Source: Microlunatus speluncae
GTDB lineage: Bacteria > Actinomycetota > Actinomycetes > Propionibacteriales > Propionibacteriaceae
Length of the DNA: 64,000 bases
NCBI RefSeq assembly: GCF_009299835.1
Contig: NZ_VKCZ01000020.1
Span: forward strand, 682,001 to 746,000
Direction of reading: 5' to 3'
Shown one piece after another: positions 43,403 to 51,086 of the stretch. Numbering within the stretch: the stretch's first letter is position 1; every line of letters begins with the position of its first letter. The notes under the pieces are model-generated. The model was not told the origin of the DNA. It made no database searches and saw only the letters and a program-made list of their open reading frames with translations. A program made the translations under genes and the position numbers.

Positions 43403-43608
43403 GGATGGGTGGGTCATGGCGCTGCCTGGGAACTGCCGGCCGGCCGCCGGTTGCGCCGTGGCCGGGATCATCGACTGTGACGTTTCCCGGCTCGATCGGC
43501 ACCGAACGGGCGGGAAACGTCACAGTCGACGCGCAGTCGGCGACTTTCGCCGCCCAACACTGGCGCCCGGCCGCCTGACGCGGCGGGCCGCCTTGACCCG
43601 CCCGCTTC
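43403..43608. other. Centre of composite element with 19-bp palindrome
   Basis: Holds TCGACTGTGACGTTTCCCG (43471-43489) and its exact reverse complement at 43511-43529, 21 bases apart. The flanks also show weaker complementarity (GGGTCATGGCG and its counterpart near 43590). No credible gene is present in 43290-43707. Confidence 0.85.
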
Positions 43609-43688
43609 TTGGCGCGTCTTTCCGGCCGTCAGGCCGAAATCCGGAGGGGGCAGCATCTGGCTTGCCCTTCGACAGGCTCAGGGAACGA
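43609..43688 (-). repeat. Extended REP module, right arm of a 370-bp inverted structure
   Basis: TTGGCGCGTCTTTCCGGCCG, TCAGGCCGAAATCCGG, then CTTGCCCTTCGACAGGCTCA and GGGAACGA. Reverse orientation of the module at 43319, same orientation as that at 3043. Confidence 0.92.
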
Positions 43689-43707
43689 AGATGCAGACGT
43701 CCCTTGT

Positions 43708-44154
43708 TCAGCGGCCGGTCTTGCCATCGAGCTGTTCGCGGATGATGTCGGCGTGGCCGGTGTGCTGGGCGGTCTCGGTGATCACGGCCAGGATCGCCCA
43801 GCGGAGATCGCGGGTCTTCCCGTTGTGGGTCAGGGGTGCTGTGGGATCGCCGATCTCGCGGATGATCACGTCGCTGGCCTCGCAGGCGGCCCGGTAGTCC
43901 GCTCGGAGGGCGCGCAGCGACACAACCGGATCGACCTGCATCGATCGCTTGCCGCGACTGGGCTTGCGGCCGGCGACGATCTGTTCGATCCACTTCGCCT
44001 CGACGAAGGTCAGGTGCTGGATCAGGCCGGCCAGGTTGGTGCCGGACGGGACGGTGCTGCGCCGGGCGTCGGCCTCGCTCAGCCCGGCGAGCTTGTCCAG
44101 CGCGCTCGTACGAAGTCCGTGCAGGGTGGCGAGCAGCGCATCGAGCTCACTCAT
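43708..44154 (-). CDS. DinB/DUF664-family protein
   Basis: 148 residues, four-helix bundle of the DinB-like metalloprotein superfamily (DUF664). Candidate metal-binding histidines are in LAGLIQHLTFVEAKWIEQIV (helix 2) and ITETAQHTGHADIIREQLDG (helix 4, with HTGH). Members may be thiol-dependent S-transferases using mycothiol or bacillithiol, but the role of this one is unknown. ATG 44154 chosen; an in-frame GTG at 44160 would add two residues. Lies between the composite repeat and the peptide ABC genes. Confidence 0.85.
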   Translation of the reverse strand: MSELDALLATLHGLRTSALDKLAGLSEADARRSTVPSGTNLAGLIQHLTFVEAKWIEQIVAGRKPSRGKRSMQVDPVVSLRALRADYRAACEASDVIIREIGDPTAPLTHNGKTRDLRWAILAVITETAQHTGHADIIREQLDGKTGR

Positions 44155-44183
44155 GATCACAGCGTGACACGGGAAGCCGTGGC

Positions 44184-45185
44184 TCAGGAGACGTTGAGCG
44201 GATCGAGTTGTTCGGCGTGGTGGCAGGCGCTGAGCCGATCGCTGTCACCGGCCGGGATCCGCAGCTCCGGCACTACCGACCGGCATTCGTCGGTCGCCAG
44301 CCAGCAGCGCGGATGGAAGCGGCAGCCGGCGGGTGGGTCGACCGGCGACGGCGGCTCACCGGACAGCGCCCGGCGGCGGCCGAGCTTGCCGCGTTCGGCC
44401 CGGCTGGCCGGCGGGGTGGCCGAGAGCAGGGCCTGCGTGTACGGGTGCCGCGGGCGCTGATAGATCTCCTCGGTCTCACCGAGCTCGGCGATCCGGCCGA
44501 GATACATCACGGCCACCTGGTCGGCGATGTGCCGGACGACGGAAAGATCATGCGCGATGAACAGCACGGCCACCCCGAGCCGGGTCTGCAGGTCGCCGAG
44601 CAGATTGATCACCTGGGCCTGCACCGACACGTCGAGGGCCGAGACCGGCTCGTCGCAGACCAGCACGTCGGGATCGAGCGCCAACGCCCGCGCGATGCCG
44701 ATCCGCTGCCGCTGCCCGCCCGAGAACTGGTGCGGGAACCGGCCCATCATGCCCGGATCGAGCCCGACCAGACCGAGCAACTCGGCCACCCGGTCGCGTC
44801 GCTGCCCGGCCCGGCCGGTCCGGCCGGCGGCCAGCGGTTCGGCGACGATGTCGAGCACCGTCATCCGCGGATCCAGCGAGGTGTACGGATCCTGGAAGAT
44901 CATCTGGACACCTTGCCGGAGCAATCGCCGGTCCTTGCTGCGACCGGCCGTCACGTCGGTGCCGCGATAGCGCAGGACCCCCGAGTCGGGGCGATCCAGG
45001 CCGACCAGCATCCGGGCCAGGGTCGACTTGCCGCAGCCGGACTCGCCGACCACGCCGAGCGTCTGGCCGCTGCGCAGCTCGAGGCTCACCCCGTCCACCG
45101 CGGACACCCGGGACCGGCTGAAGGCCGAGCCGGTGGGAAAGCTCCGGACCAGCTCGGACGCTGCCAAGATCACGTCAGCCACCAC
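44184..45185 (-). CDS. Peptide ABC transporter ATP-binding protein (DppF/OppF type)
   Basis: 333 residues, cytoplasmic ATPase. Walker A GESGCGKS, Q-loop MIFQDPYTSLDPRM, signature FSGGQRQRIGIARA, Walker B VLVCDEPVSALD and switch His in LFIAHDLSV. The C-terminal oligopeptide/dipeptide region GCRFHPRCWLATDECRSVVP has the Cys cluster found in these proteins. The GTG start (45185) is 3 bases after the stop of the DppD-type gene. It pairs with it and energises the permeases encoded divergently at 49.2-51.1 kb. Confidence 0.93.
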   Translation of the reverse strand: MVADVILAASELVRSFPTGSAFSRSRVSAVDGVSLELRSGQTLGVVGESGCGKSTLARMLVGLDRPDSGVLRYRGTDVTAGRSKDRRLLRQGVQMIFQDPYTSLDPRMTVLDIVAEPLAAGRTGRAGQRRDRVAELLGLVGLDPGMMGRFPHQFSGGQRQRIGIARALALDPDVLVCDEPVSALDVSVQAQVINLLGDLQTRLGVAVLFIAHDLSVVRHIADQVAVMYLGRIAELGETEEIYQRPRHPYTQALLSATPPASRAERGKLGRRRALSGEPPSPVDPPAGCRFHPRCWLATDECRSVVPELRIPAGDSDRLSACHHAEQLDPLNVS

Positions 45186-45188
45186 TGA

Positions 45189-46229
45189 TCAACGACCTCC
45201 CGTGATCAGTTCCGCGGTGATCAGCTCGCCACTGATCAATTCGTCGGACCGGTGACAGGCGGCCAGCCGACCCGGCTGCGGCTCGACCAGCAACGGCCGC
45301 TGCTCCCGACAGATCGGCAGCTGCACCGGACACCGGGGATGGAACGAGCAGCCTGGTGGAGTCTGGGCCGGGTTGGGTGGCGACCCGGGAATGGCGAGCA
45401 GCGGAGCACCCCGTCCGGCCGCCTGCGGCATCGACCGCAGCAGCGCTGCCGTGTACGGATGCGCCGGCCGGTCCAGCACCCGGTCCGCATCGCCCGCCTC
45501 GACCACCCGGCCGGCGTACATCACCGCCAGCCGGTCGGCGACCTCCATCACCACGCCAAGATCATGCGTGATCAACAGGATTCCCATGCCCAGTTGCTCC
45601 CGCAGCCGGTCGAGCAGGTCCAGGATCTGGGCCTGCACCGTGACGTCGAGGGCTGTCGTCGGCTCGTCGGCGATCAACATCCGCGGCTCCAGGGCGATCG
45701 CCATCGCGATCAGGATCCGCTGCCGCATGCCGCCGGAGAACTGGTGCGGGTAGTCGTTGATCCGCCGCTGCGGCGTGGGGATGCCGACCAGCCCGAGCAG
45801 CTCGATCGCGTGCGCCTTGGCGGCCGCGCGCCGTTCGCCGCGCCGGACCCGGAACAGCTCGCCGAGTTGATCACCGATGCTGAGCACGGGATTCAGCGCC
45901 GACAACGCGTCCTGCATCACCAGGCTGATCACGGTGCCGCGCAGGCCGCGCCGCGTCCGTTCGTCGAGCGTGGTCAGGTCGTGCCCGGCCAGCAGTAGTT
46001 CGTCGGCGGTGGCGTGGGCGTTGTCTTCGAGCAGACCCATGATCGCCCGGGCGGTGACCGACTTGCCGGAGCCGGACTCGCCGAGCAGGGCCACCGTCTC
46101 ACCGGCGGCCACGTCGAGGTCGACCTCGCGGACCACCACCGCGTCGCCCCCGCTCGCGGCGAACGTCACCCCGAGGTTGCGGACGCGCAGCACCGGGTCG
46201 GGTCGAGGCGTCTGCACGGGACTCATCAT
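45189..46229 (-). CDS. Peptide ABC transporter ATP-binding protein (DppD/OppD type)
   Basis: 346 residues from ATG 46229 (ATG 46241 is possible). Walker A GESGSGKS, Q-loop VMQDALSALNP, signature FSGGMRQRILIAMA, Walker B MLIADEPTTALD, His in LLITHDLGV and C-terminal GCSFHPRCPVQLPICREQRP Cys cluster. The protein ends with a repetitive tail ELISGELITAELITGGR whose DNA contains four TGATCA hexamers in 60 bases. Together with the DppF-type protein it powers peptide import. Confidence 0.92.
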   Translation of the reverse strand: MMSPVQTPRPDPVLRVRNLGVTFAASGGDAVVVREVDLDVAAGETVALLGESGSGKSVTARAIMGLLEDNAHATADELLLAGHDLTTLDERTRRGLRGTVISLVMQDALSALNPVLSIGDQLGELFRVRRGERRAAAKAHAIELLGLVGIPTPQRRINDYPHQFSGGMRQRILIAMAIALEPRMLIADEPTTALDVTVQAQILDLLDRLREQLGMGILLITHDLGVVMEVADRLAVMYAGRVVEAGDADRVLDRPAHPYTAALLRSMPQAAGRGAPLLAIPGSPPNPAQTPPGCSFHPRCPVQLPICREQRPLLVEPQPGRLAACHRSDELISGELITAELITGGR

Positions 46230-46241
46230 GACACGGCTCAT

Positions 46242-46386
46242 GTTACCGATTTGTGTCAACTCTGGAGCATTTGTGCCGAGATTCATCAAAAAGGTTGACA
46301 TCTGTGCCGAGGACTACGCACGCTAGCCGTCGTGGTGCCAGATCGTGCGCCACCGATCGCAAGCACGACGAAGGAGCGAGTCAACC
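46242..46386. promoter_or_regulatory. Divergent promoter region of the peptide locus
   Basis: Between the leftward ATPase genes and the rightward dipeptidase operon. It contains inverted GTGTCAAC (46253-46260) and GTTGACAT (46289-46296) sites, direct TGTGCCGAG repeats (46272-46280 and 46302-46310), TTGACA boxes on both strands, and AAGGAG (46371-46376) for the dipeptidase. The region is AT-richer than its surroundings. Likely target of the double Lrp/AsnC regulator encoded at the end of the operon. Confidence 0.55.
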
Positions 46387-47595
46387 GTGCTGGAGCCCGC
46401 CAAGCGCTACACCGGCTACAAGGCCTACGACTATCTCGAGCCCGGCAAGGACTTCCGGGAGTTCGATTACGCCAAGCAGATCAACCGGGTCCCCGAATAC
46501 GCCGGACTGGACCTGTCCGACGACCAGACCGCCCGGACCAAGCGACTGCTGGCCGACGAGCTGGTGATCTCGCTGCATGATCACGTCCAGGTCTTCCCGG
46601 AGGACCTGGGTCAGCTCCGCGAGCACATCCGTCAGGGCCGCGAACCAACCGGCTATGAGGGCTTGTCCCGGTCCGGCCTGACCGCGGTCTTCGACAACGG
46701 CATGGACGGCACCTGCTGCATCAGCAGCGACGCCGGCTGGAAATACACCGACGTGCTGTTCGACCTCGGCGTCCGGATGGCCGACCTGGCGCACCAGGAC
46801 TTCGTGATCAAGGCCGAGACCGTCGCCGACCTGGAGTACGCGCACCAGACCGGCCGGCTGGCCCACGTCTTCGCCCTCGAGGCGTCGACCATGATCGAGA
46901 ACGAGGTCGACCGGCTGGATGTGCTGTACGGGTTCGGCGTCCGGCAGATGGGCATCGCCTACTCCGAGGCCAACACCCTGGGCAGCGGGCTGAAGGAGCG
47001 GCGCGACGGCGGGCTGACGTACTTCGGCGAACGGGCGGTCGAGCGGATGAACAAGCTCGGCATCGCGATCGACATCTCGCACTCCGGCGACCAGACCTGC
47101 GTGGACACGATCAAGGCCTCGACCAAGCCGGTGTTCATCACCCATGCCGGCGCCCGGTCGGTCTGGCCGACCAACCGGATGAAGACCGACGAGACGATCG
47201 TCGAGTGCGCCAAGCGCGGCGGCGTGATCGGCCTCGAGGCGGCGCCACACACGACCCTGTCGCCGCAGCATCCCCGGCACTCGCTGGAGTCGGTGATGGA
47301 CCACTTCGTCTACTGCGTCGACCTGGTCGGGCTGGAGCACGTCAGCTTCGGCCCGGACACCCTGTTCGGTGATCATGTCGGGCTGCATCACGCGTTCGCG
47401 GGCAACCTGTCCATCGGGCAGGCGCACGCCGGCGTGGAGTTCGAAGAGGTCGAGTACGTCGACGGTCTGGAGAACCCGGCCGAGGAGTTCTTCAATATCA
47501 TCGGCTGGCTGGTCAAGCACGACTACTCCGACGACGAGATCCGAGCCGTCGTCGGCGGCAACACGCTGCGGGTTCTCAAGGAGGTGTGGATCTGA
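46387..47595 (+). CDS. Membrane dipeptidase-like M19 peptidase
   Basis: 402 residues. Metal-dependent dipeptidase of the renal dipeptidase family, TIM-barrel with binuclear zinc: LHDH (63-66) first ligands, FALEASTMIENEVDRL (bridging Glu), IDISHSGDQT and VFITHAGARSVWP (His ligands), SFGPDTLFGDH in the C-terminal part. Cleaves dipeptides, including some with a C-terminal D-residue, in the cytoplasm (no signal). GTG 46387 follows AAGGAG by 10 bases. It heads the operon; the binding-protein gene starts within its stop (TGATG). Confidence 0.9.
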   Translation: MLEPAKRYTGYKAYDYLEPGKDFREFDYAKQINRVPEYAGLDLSDDQTARTKRLLADELVISLHDHVQVFPEDLGQLREHIRQGREPTGYEGLSRSGLTAVFDNGMDGTCCISSDAGWKYTDVLFDLGVRMADLAHQDFVIKAETVADLEYAHQTGRLAHVFALEASTMIENEVDRLDVLYGFGVRQMGIAYSEANTLGSGLKERRDGGLTYFGERAVERMNKLGIAIDISHSGDQTCVDTIKASTKPVFITHAGARSVWPTNRMKTDETIVECAKRGGVIGLEAAPHTTLSPQHPRHSLESVMDHFVYCVDLVGLEHVSFGPDTLFGDHVGLHHAFAGNLSIGQAHAGVEFEEVEYVDGLENPAEEFFNIIGWLVKHDYSDDEIRAVVGGNTLRVLKEVWI

Positions 47596-49238
47596 TGAAC
47601 CCCCGTCCGTCCGGACCGCTGGCCCGGCGACTCGCCCTGCTGGCCGGCGCGGCCGCGATGATCATGGTCGCCGCCTGCGCGCCGACGGCCCCGACGGACG
47701 GCGGTCCGTCCGGTCCCGGGTCCGGCGCGGTCAGCGATCCGACGCTGACCATCGCGACAACCACCGACGTGGTCAACTTCAACCCGTTGATCGGCAACAG
47801 CCGCAGCGACTACTGGATCACCAACCTGATGTATCCGCATCTGCTCGGCATCGCCGACAACGGCAGCAAGACCGCCCATCTGGCAACCGAATGGGGCTAC
47901 GTCGACGCGACCACCGGTTTCTACGAGATCCGGGACGACTTCAGCTGGAATGACGGCACCAAGCTGACCGCCGAGGACGTCGCCTGGACCCTGAACGCGG
48001 TGAAGAAGGACAAGCCGTCCGGCACCTTCTACGGACAGCTGGCCAACTTCACTTCGGCCGAGGCGGTGTCGCCGACCAGGGTCGAGCTGAAGCTGGCCAA
48101 GCCGGACACGTCGATCATCGACGAGATCGGCTTCTGGGGAAACATCGTGCCCAAGCACGCGTTCTCCAAGGCCGAATCGGTGGCGACCTTCGCCAACGAC
48201 GGTAAGGACGGCGGCTGGGTCAGCGCCGGCCCGTACCAACTGAAGACGGTCCAGGCCGGGCAGAGCTACACGCTGGACCGGGTCGAGCCGTATCCGCTGA
48301 CCGACGGTGGCAAACCCCGCGCGAAGCAGGTCATCTACCGGGTCTACCCGGACGTGAACACCGAGATCCTCGCGTTGCAGAGCGGCGAGGTGGACGTGAT
48401 CGCCAACGCGCTGCCGCCGGCCCAGGTGGAGAAGCTCCGGGCCACCCAGGGGATCAAGATCGCCGAGTCCAAGGGCCTCGGCTATGCCCACCTGACCTAC
48501 AACATGACCAAGCCCGACCTGGCCAAGGTCGAGGTCCGGCAGGCGCTGGCGCACGCGGTGGACTACAACGCGATCCGCACCGTGGTGCTGCAGGGGCAGG
48601 CGGTCTCCACCGGCTCAAGCCCGCTGATGCCAGTGCTCGAGGACTATCACGACCCGTCGATCACCGAATACGAGTTCGACACCGCCAAGGCGCGGCAGTT
48701 GATGGAGCAGGCCGGTTTTCAGGCCGGGGCGGACGGGAAGTTCGAGCCGACGTTCCGAATGATCTATTCGCTGCAGGACGCGGTGACCGCGCAATGGGTG
48801 ACGATGATCAAGGACTCGGCCGCCGAGGCCGGGATCAAGATCGAGTTGCAGGGTCTGGAGCGTAACGCCTATCTGGCCAAGACCGACAAGGGTGACTTCG
48901 ACATCTATGCCGGCAACTTCGCGATCATGGACGACCCGGTGACCAACATGACGCTGACCTACCTGCCCGGTGGCGTGATCAACTACAGCTACGTGGACGA
49001 CCCGGAGCTGAGCAAGCTGATCACCGACGCCGCCGTGACGCCGGACAAGCAGCAGAAGATCACCCTGATGCGCCAGGCGGCGAAGATCGTCCGGGACAAC
49101 ATGTACGACAACATCATGTACACCCAGAACCTCTACTTCGCCTACTCCGATGAATGGGACGGGTTCCAGGCCAAGCCGTCGGAGCTGTTGTCGATCGTCA
49201 ATCCCGAGTCCGTGGCGAGCGCGACGAAGGTCAAGTAA
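47595..49238 (+). CDS. Peptide ABC transporter substrate-binding lipoprotein (SBP family 5)
   Basis: 547 residues, signal with lipobox VAAC (LALLAGAAAMIMVAACAPT). Family 5 features: TIATTTDVVNFNPLIG, VDATTGFYEIRDDFSWNDGT, LTAEDVAWTLNAVKK, RQALAHAVDYNAI and YLPGGVINYSYVDDPELSKL. It captures peptides outside the cell for the permeases encoded next. The start codon overlaps the dipeptidase stop by one base, showing tight coupling. Confidence 0.93.
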   Translation: MNPRPSGPLARRLALLAGAAAMIMVAACAPTAPTDGGPSGPGSGAVSDPTLTIATTTDVVNFNPLIGNSRSDYWITNLMYPHLLGIADNGSKTAHLATEWGYVDATTGFYEIRDDFSWNDGTKLTAEDVAWTLNAVKKDKPSGTFYGQLANFTSAEAVSPTRVELKLAKPDTSIIDEIGFWGNIVPKHAFSKAESVATFANDGKDGGWVSAGPYQLKTVQAGQSYTLDRVEPYPLTDGGKPRAKQVIYRVYPDVNTEILALQSGEVDVIANALPPAQVEKLRATQGIKIAESKGLGYAHLTYNMTKPDLAKVEVRQALAHAVDYNAIRTVVLQGQAVSTGSSPLMPVLEDYHDPSITEYEFDTAKARQLMEQAGFQAGADGKFEPTFRMIYSLQDAVTAQWVTMIKDSAAEAGIKIELQGLERNAYLAKTDKGDFDIYAGNFAIMDDPVTNMTLTYLPGGVINYSYVDDPELSKLITDAAVTPDKQQKITLMRQAAKIVRDNMYDNIMYTQNLYFAYSDEWDGFQAKPSELLSIVNPESVASATKVK

Positions 49239-49242
49239 CTCG

Positions 49243-50199
49243 ATGCTGAGGTTCGTGGCCGCCCGGCTCGGCCGGGGCGTGGTGACCGTCTGGTTCGCCG
49301 TGACCGTGACGTTCCTGATGCTCCGGCTGCTGCCGGGCGACCCGGCGCTGGCCCTGGCCAGCACCAACATGACCGCCGAGACCCGGGCGACGATCCTCGC
49401 GTCGTACGGGCTCGATCAACCGCTGCCGATCCAGTACGGCCTCTACCTCGGCCAACTGCTGCAGGGAAACCTCGGCATCTCCTTCACCCAACAGGTCCCG
49501 GTGCTGGACGTCTTGCTGGCCCGGTTGCCGTGGACCCTGTTGCTCACCGGCGCGGCGCTGGTGCTGACGATCATGATCGGGATCCCGCTCGGGGTGCTGG
49601 CTGCGTCCCGGCGCGGCGGCTTCCTCGATCGCGCGATCCAGGTGCTCGGCGTCACCGGCCAGTCGATCTTCGTGCCCAGCCTGGCCGTGTTCCTGCTGTT
49701 CACCTTCGGGCTGCGGCTGGGCTGGTTGCCGATCGGCGGCGCGTACGACACCGGCGTCTACGGTCTCGACTGGTACGGCAACGTGCTGCGCCACCTGATC
49801 CTGCCGGCGGCCTCGCTGATGTTGATCCAGCTCGGCTCGTACGTGCTGACGATGCGGTCGACCTTGATCGAAACCCTGGGCGAGGACTACATCACCCTGG
49901 CCCGGGCCAACGGGCTGTCGCCGGCCCGGGTGCTGTGGAAGCACGCGCTGCGCAACGCGCTGCTGCCGACCACCACCCTGATCGGGCTGCAGCTCGGCTT
50001 CCTGGTCGGCGGCGCCGTGCTGACCGAGACCGTGTTCGCCTACCCGGGGATCGGCCGCGCCATCTACGAGGCGGTGACCCAGCTGGATTACGCCGTGCTG
50101 CAGGGCGCGTTCCTGCTGCTGGCCGCGACCGTCGTCGCCGCGAACATGATCACCGACCTGATCTACGGACTGCTCGACCCGCGGGTGAAGGCACGATGA
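49243..50199 (+). CDS. Peptide ABC transporter permease (DppB type)
   Basis: 318 residues, six membrane helices. DppB features: VTVTFLMLRLLPGDPALALA at the start, LGEDYITLARANGLSPARVL (EAA loop), HALRNALLPTTTLIGLQLGF and VFAYPGIGRAIYEAV. ATG 49243 is 4 bases after the binding-protein stop. It overlaps dppC-type gene by 4 bases (ATGA). Confidence 0.94.
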   Translation: MLRFVAARLGRGVVTVWFAVTVTFLMLRLLPGDPALALASTNMTAETRATILASYGLDQPLPIQYGLYLGQLLQGNLGISFTQQVPVLDVLLARLPWTLLLTGAALVLTIMIGIPLGVLAASRRGGFLDRAIQVLGVTGQSIFVPSLAVFLLFTFGLRLGWLPIGGAYDTGVYGLDWYGNVLRHLILPAASLMLIQLGSYVLTMRSTLIETLGEDYITLARANGLSPARVLWKHALRNALLPTTTLIGLQLGFLVGGAVLTETVFAYPGIGRAIYEAVTQLDYAVLQGAFLLLAATVVAANMITDLIYGLLDPRVKAR

Positions 50200-51077
50200 C
50201 CGCGACGACGGCCACCGCCGAGCCGGTCGCCACCGACAGCCCCCGGGCCGGGATCGCGACCTGGCGGGCCTTCCGGCGGGAGCCGCTCGGCCTGGCCGCG
50301 GGCGCGATCATGATCTTGTTGATCGTGATGGCGGTTGCTGCGCCGCTGCTCGCCCCGTACCCGGAGAGTTACGGCGTGAACGTGCTGCGGCCGCCCGGCG
50401 GAGCGAACTGGTTCGGCACCGACGCACTCGGCCGGGATGTCTATGCCGAGGTGGTCTGGGGCAGTCGGCAGAGCCTGCTGGTCGCGTTCGCCGCGTCGGC
50501 GATCGCGATCGTGATCGGCACCCTTCTGGCCCTGGTCGGCGCCTACCTGCGCTGGCTGGACAAGATCATCAGCGTGCTGGTCGACCTGGTGCTGTCGCTG
50601 CCGGTGCTGCCGTTGATGATCTTGGTCGCGGCGTTGGTCGGGCCGAGCACGGGCACGATCATCGCGGTGGTGGCCGCCTTCTCCTGGCCGGAGGTGACCC
50701 GGATCGTCCGGTCGCAGGCGCTGACCGTGGTCCAGTTGCCGTACGTCGACGCGGCCCGGCTGGTCACCACGTCACCGGCCTGGATCATCGGCCGGCACGT
50801 GCTGCCGGCGGTCGCGCCGGTGATCGTCGTCTCGGTCGTGGTCACCGCCTCCCGGGCCGTCCTTTCCGCCGCCGGCCTGTCCTTCCTCGGCCTCGGTGAC
50901 CCAAACACCTGGTCCTGGGGCCGGATCCTGTACGAGGCGCAGCAGTCCGGCGCGATGTCCAGCTCCTGGTGGCTCACCCTCTTCCCGTCCTTGGCGATCT
51001 TGCTCCTGGTGCTGTCCGCGACCTGTCTGTCCATCGCCTACAACGACGCCCGCAACCCGCGATCCCGGAAACGCTGA
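50196..51077 (+). CDS. Peptide ABC transporter permease (DppC type)
   Basis: 293 residues with the DppC N-terminal region (REPLGLAAGAIMILLIVMAV, HxxGTDxxGRD-like NWFGTDALGRDVYAEVVWG), EAA loop (YVDAARLVTTSPAWIIGRHV) and LSFLGLGDPNTWSWGRIL. Forms the channel with the DppB-type protein; powered by the two divergent ATPases. Confidence 0.94.
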   Translation: MTATTATAEPVATDSPRAGIATWRAFRREPLGLAAGAIMILLIVMAVAAPLLAPYPESYGVNVLRPPGGANWFGTDALGRDVYAEVVWGSRQSLLVAFAASAIAIVIGTLLALVGAYLRWLDKIISVLVDLVLSLPVLPLMILVAALVGPSTGTIIAVVAAFSWPEVTRIVRSQALTVVQLPYVDAARLVTTSPAWIIGRHVLPAVAPVIVVSVVVTASRAVLSAAGLSFLGLGDPNTWSWGRILYEAQQSGAMSSSWWLTLFPSLAILLLVLSATCLSIAYNDARNPRSRKR

Positions 51078-51086
51078 GGAGTGATC

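Noticed and set aside
45236..45490. Small minus-strand frame inside the DppD-type gene
   Set aside because: Another frame of a well-supported ATPase gene with Cys-cluster C-terminus.
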